A stretch of DNA of 64,000 bases, taken from assembly GCF_048077055.1 (NCBI RefSeq), contig NZ_CP182236.1, positions 1,364,001-1,428,000 on the forward strand, read 5' to 3'. Shown one piece after another: positions 60,952 through 64,000 of the stretch; positions within the stretch are counted from its first letter, which is position 1, and each line of letters starts with the position of its first letter. Source of the stretch: Egbenema bharatensis (GTDB taxonomy: Bacteria; Cyanobacteriota; Cyanobacteriia; Elainellales; Elainellaceae). A model generated the notes under the pieces. That model made no database searches. It saw nothing but the letters and a program-made list of their open reading frames with translations, and was not told where the DNA came from. Made by a program: the position numbers and the translations under genes.

Positions 60952-63284
60952 ACGAAGCCGACACCCGCGCCGAACTGATCGATCCTGCCCTCCGAGAAGC
61001 CGGTTGGGGCGTTGTCGAAGGTAGCAGAATTCGGCGAGAAGTGATCGCCCCCGGTCGCTTGGTCGGTAACGGTAGGCGCGCTCAACCCGACATTGCAGAT
61101 TATGTGCTGGTGTATCGCGGCGAAAAATTGGCTGTCATTGAAGCCAAAAAGCGCAGCGCACGCGACACAGAAGGCGTGGGCCAGGCCAAAAAGTATGCCG
61201 AAAAACTCGAAACCCGGTTTGCCTACTCCACCAATGGCGACGGCATCTACCAGATCGATATGCGGACTGGAACAGAAGGCTACATCAGCCACTATCCCAG
61301 TCCAGATGAGCTATGGAAAGCTACCTTCAGCACAGACAATGAATGGCGCGACCGCTTCGCCGATATTCCCTTTGAAACCCGCAGTGGCACCTGGGAAGCC
61401 CGCTACTATCAACACAACGCCATCAAGCATGTATTGGAAGCAATCGCAGAAGGGCGCGATCGAATTCTAATCACAATGGCAACCGGCACCGGCAAAACCC
61501 TCGTTGCTTTTCAGATTACCTGGAAACTGTTTCAAAGCCGCTGGAACCTCAGTCGCCAACCCACTCGCCGCCCCCGCATCCTGTTCCTCGCCGATCGCAA
61601 TATTCTTGCCAACCAAGCCTACAACGCCTTCTCTGCCTTCCCCGATGATGCCCTGGTGCGAATTGATCCTGAAACCATTAAAAAACGAGGCAGAGTTCCT
61701 AAAAATGGCAGCGTCTTCTTCACCATTTTTCAAACCTTCATGGCTGGACGAGACGAGGCTGGCAACCCCACCCCCAACTTTGGCGACTATCCTCCCGACT
61801 TCTTCGACTTGATCATCATTGATGAATGCCACCGGGGCGGCTCCAACGACGAAAGCACCTGGCGCGGCATCCTGGAATACTTCTCACCTGCCGTACAGCT
61901 AGGGCTTACCGCCACTCCCAGACGAGAAAACAACGCCGACACCTACGCCTATTTTGGTGATCCAGTCTACACCTATGCCCTCAAAGACGGCATCAACGAC
62001 GGGTTTCTGACCCCCTTCAAAGTTCGGCAGATTGATACCACCCTGGACGAATACATCTACAGTGCTGATGATGAACTGATTGAAGGAGCGATAGACGAGG
62101 ACAGAACTTACACTGAAGCTGACTTTAACCGCATCATTGAGATTGCCGAACGGGAACGCTACCGAGTTCAACTGTTCATGGAAGCGATCGATCAGAACCA
62201 GAAAACTCTGGTGTTTTGCGCCACTCAGGATCATGCCCTGGCAGTGCGCGATCTGATCAATCAAATGAAAATCAGCACTGAGCCAAACTACTGCGTTCGG
62301 GTCACTGCCGACGATGGCAAATTAGGCGAACAGCACCTCAGCACCTTTCAAGACAACGAGAAAAATATCCCTACCATCCTCACCACCTCCCAAAAGCTCT
62401 CCACGGGAGTCGATGCCCGCAACGTTCGCAATATTGTGCTGATGCGCCCGATTAACTCAATGATCGAGTTCAAACAAATTATCGGTCGCGGCACCCGCCT
62501 CTTCGATGGCAAAGACTACTTCACCATCTATGATTTTGTCGAAGCCTACGAACACTTCAACGATCCAGAATGGGATGGTGAACCACAAGAGCCAGTGCGA
62601 GTCACATCCGATCGGGTACGCGAACCCCAAGGCGAATATACAGTATCCCCAGACACCAGCCATCAAAGCCGCGAAGGAACATCCCGCCGCCCTCAGACCA
62701 TCAAAATTAAGCTGGCTGACGGCAAAGAACGCACTCTTCAACACCGAATGTCTACCAGCTTTTGGAGTCCCGACGGTAAGCCCATGACGGCTACTGAATT
62801 TGTGGAACGGTTATTTGGAGAAATTCCAGAGCTGTTCAAAAACGAAAGCGAACTCCGGGAACTCTGGAGCCACCCAGGCACCCGCAAAGCCCTCCTGGAA
62901 GGACTATCTGAAAAGGGCTATGGCAACGAACAACTGACCGAAATTAGCCGCCTAATTGACGCTGAGAAAAGCGATCTATATGACGTGCTGGCATACATTG
63001 CCTACGCATCTGAACCCATCAGCCGACGCGATCGAGTCATCGCCCGCAAATCGCTGATCTTCTCCCGTTACAGCGGCAAACAGCAAGAGTTTCTCGACTT
63101 TGTGCTTGAGCAGTACATTAAAGCCGGTGTTGGAGAACTTGATCAGGACAAACTCCCTCAATTGTTGGAACTGAAATATCACGACCTGAGAGATGCCCTT
63201 GCCGATTTAGGTAGCGTTTCCGAAATTCGAGGAGCGTTCATTGGATTTCAGGAGTATTTGTACTCCCAGGAAGGAGCCGCATAA
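60948..63284 (+). CDS. hsdR: type I restriction endonuclease subunit HsdR
   Basis: The GTG start at 60948 overlaps the brnA stop. The 778-residue product has a nuclease domain with the PD-(D/E)XK pattern (QPDIADYVLVYRGEKLAVIEAKK, about residues 45-67), helicase motor motifs TMATGTGKT (about 177), DECHRGGSND (about 290) and TATPRR, then the second motor domain with IIGRGTRLFDG, and a C-terminal EcoEI-like domain (about 590-778) that docks on the methyltransferase. It translocates and cuts unmodified DNA. Full length, no internal stop. Confidence 0.95.
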   Translation: MNEADTRAELIDPALREAGWGVVEGSRIRREVIAPGRLVGNGRRAQPDIADYVLVYRGEKLAVIEAKKRSARDTEGVGQAKKYAEKLETRFAYSTNGDGIYQIDMRTGTEGYISHYPSPDELWKATFSTDNEWRDRFADIPFETRSGTWEARYYQHNAIKHVLEAIAEGRDRILITMATGTGKTLVAFQITWKLFQSRWNLSRQPTRRPRILFLADRNILANQAYNAFSAFPDDALVRIDPETIKKRGRVPKNGSVFFTIFQTFMAGRDEAGNPTPNFGDYPPDFFDLIIIDECHRGGSNDESTWRGILEYFSPAVQLGLTATPRRENNADTYAYFGDPVYTYALKDGINDGFLTPFKVRQIDTTLDEYIYSADDELIEGAIDEDRTYTEADFNRIIEIAERERYRVQLFMEAIDQNQKTLVFCATQDHALAVRDLINQMKISTEPNYCVRVTADDGKLGEQHLSTFQDNEKNIPTILTTSQKLSTGVDARNVRNIVLMRPINSMIEFKQIIGRGTRLFDGKDYFTIYDFVEAYEHFNDPEWDGEPQEPVRVTSDRVREPQGEYTVSPDTSHQSREGTSRRPQTIKIKLADGKERTLQHRMSTSFWSPDGKPMTATEFVERLFGEIPELFKNESELRELWSHPGTRKALLEGLSEKGYGNEQLTEISRLIDAEKSDLYDVLAYIAYASEPISRRDRVIARKSLIFSRYSGKQQEFLDFVLEQYIKAGVGELDQDKLPQLLELKYHDLRDALADLGSVSEIRGAFIGFQEYLYSQEGAA

Positions 63285-63336
63285 ATTACAGGCGTTGATT
63301 CAGCTTTGATCCAATTTTCATGCTCTGGGGTACTGC

Positions 63337-63966
63337 TCAGGGTGCATCTTCCCATTCCGGTGTCAGGCTGCGATAGTCGTACTGTTCGGCTCCGGGATGG
63401 CAGGCCACACAGCTTCGGACGGTTACTCGATCGCTCCCAAATTCGACATTGGGATGAAGAACGCGGAAATAGCGAGAGCTTCGCAGGCGGTAGGGCGTGG
63501 CTTCGTTGCTGCGGAGGGGACGCGAGTAAAAAGAAATATAGTTCCAGACGACGTAGATGCTGGGTTCTGAGATGGGCGTGATTTGTACCCCATAGTGGGT
63601 GGGATTGGTTAAGACCGTCCGCCAGGTTTCCGTAGGCATGGTCGCAGGCGGTAAACCGACATGGCAAGAGGCACAGTTTTCTAGATACAGTTCTTGGCCC
63701 AACTGAAATTCTGGCAGCACTGGATCCACGAGTCCCTCAGGGGCAGGAGAGATGACCTGAGCGATCGCGCCTGCCGTTGAATTGGAACGTTCGCCTGAAT
63801 TAGCCCCGTTTCCCGATCGCGCCTGTGCCAGTCCCAGTCCGCCCAGCACACTCCACAGCAAAACCAGCCCAAACAGCAACAGGAGCCGTCCGCGCTTCCA
63901 GAGGGAGGAATGGGGCGATCGAGGGGGAGGGGGCGTTGGTGGGAAAAGGGGTTGAACGGGAGGCAT
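63337..63966 (-). CDS. diheme cytochrome c
   Basis: The 209-residue product has a Pro-rich start, then a membrane segment (about residues 27-47, LLLLFGLVLLWSVLGGLGLA) that acts as signal or anchor. The periplasmic part has two haem c motifs, CASCH and CVACH, about 100 residues apart. It resembles the dihaem cytochrome c (DHC) family of cyanobacteria. Role and partners are unknown. It converges on hsdR with 52 bases between. The ATG at 63966 has no clear ribosome site, so the start could be internal. Confidence 0.82.
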   Translation of the reverse strand: MPPVQPLFPPTPPPPRSPHSSLWKRGRLLLLFGLVLLWSVLGGLGLAQARSGNGANSGERSNSTAGAIAQVISPAPEGLVDPVLPEFQLGQELYLENCASCHVGLPPATMPTETWRTVLTNPTHYGVQITPISEPSIYVVWNYISFYSRPLRSNEATPYRLRSSRYFRVLHPNVEFGSDRVTVRSCVACHPGAEQYDYRSLTPEWEDAP

Positions 63967-64000
63967 ACACAGTGGAGCAGTGAAACGTATGATGGGCTGA

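Overview
The window is chromosomal DNA from a cyanobacterium, probably filamentous. Direct support: a complete psbA (photosystem II D1) gene, a cyanobacterial Clp protease cluster with catalytically degenerate ClpR-type subunits, Ycf51 and DUF1517 proteins shared with plastids, a ThiD2-ThiE fusion, very frequent GCGATCGC-type octamers, and heptanucleotide short tandem repeats beside genes. I cannot name the species. No rRNA, tRNA, CRISPR array, complete insertion sequence or prophage was recognised.

Layout. 1-9.7 kb: an edge-truncated gene, a calcium-binding/CHRD protein split by a frameshift, a DUF1517 membrane protein, thiS and thiE, a secreted beta-helix protein with a SPOR tail, cysA and a phosphoribosyltransferase. 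9.7-18 kb: a sparse 1-kb stretch, two VWA proteins facing each other (one with a degraded metal site), three tandem clp genes (the first frameshifted), a DnaJ-domain protein, a threonine/serine dehydratase and an SRPBCC protein. 18-30 kb: a GAF histidine kinase, a HerA-type ATPase and a 2,241-residue modular adhesin-like protein (DUF4347, beta-propeller-like repeats, Calx-beta, beta-helix, lamin tail, RTX repeats). 30-38 kb: a thioredoxin-fold protein, a HAD phosphatase, SppA, AroH, and a four-gene Gld-like ABC export cluster whose GldG gene is frameshifted. 38-52 kb: psbA with promoter and terminator, HIT protein, tgt, a pseudo-caspase, an overlooked 53-residue protein, a geranylgeranyl-reductase-like flavoprotein, an ADP-ribosylglycohydrolase-like protein, a peptidoglycan-binding protein, a possible structured RNA, an aminotransferase, an iron-type alcohol dehydrogenase, ycf51 and sufU. 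52-55 kb: a GAF-GAF-PAS adenylate cyclase.

56-63.3 kb is the main accessory region: a type I restriction-modification locus with toxin-antitoxin genes inside it. The order is hsdM, hicB-hicA, a leftover hsdM tail, hsdS, a YhcG-family nuclease with an apparent internal deletion, an antitoxin fragment, brnT-brnA, hsdR, all on the + strand with several 1-11 bp overlaps. The hsdM-like tail fused in front of hsdS differs mostly at synonymous positions from the end of the intact hsdM, so the locus looks like a mosaic of two alleles. A diheme cytochrome c gene closes the window.

Three genes (CHRD protein, clpR, gldG) are each broken by what looks like one missing base. They may be true mutations or base-calling errors in a draft assembly; the sequence alone cannot decide.
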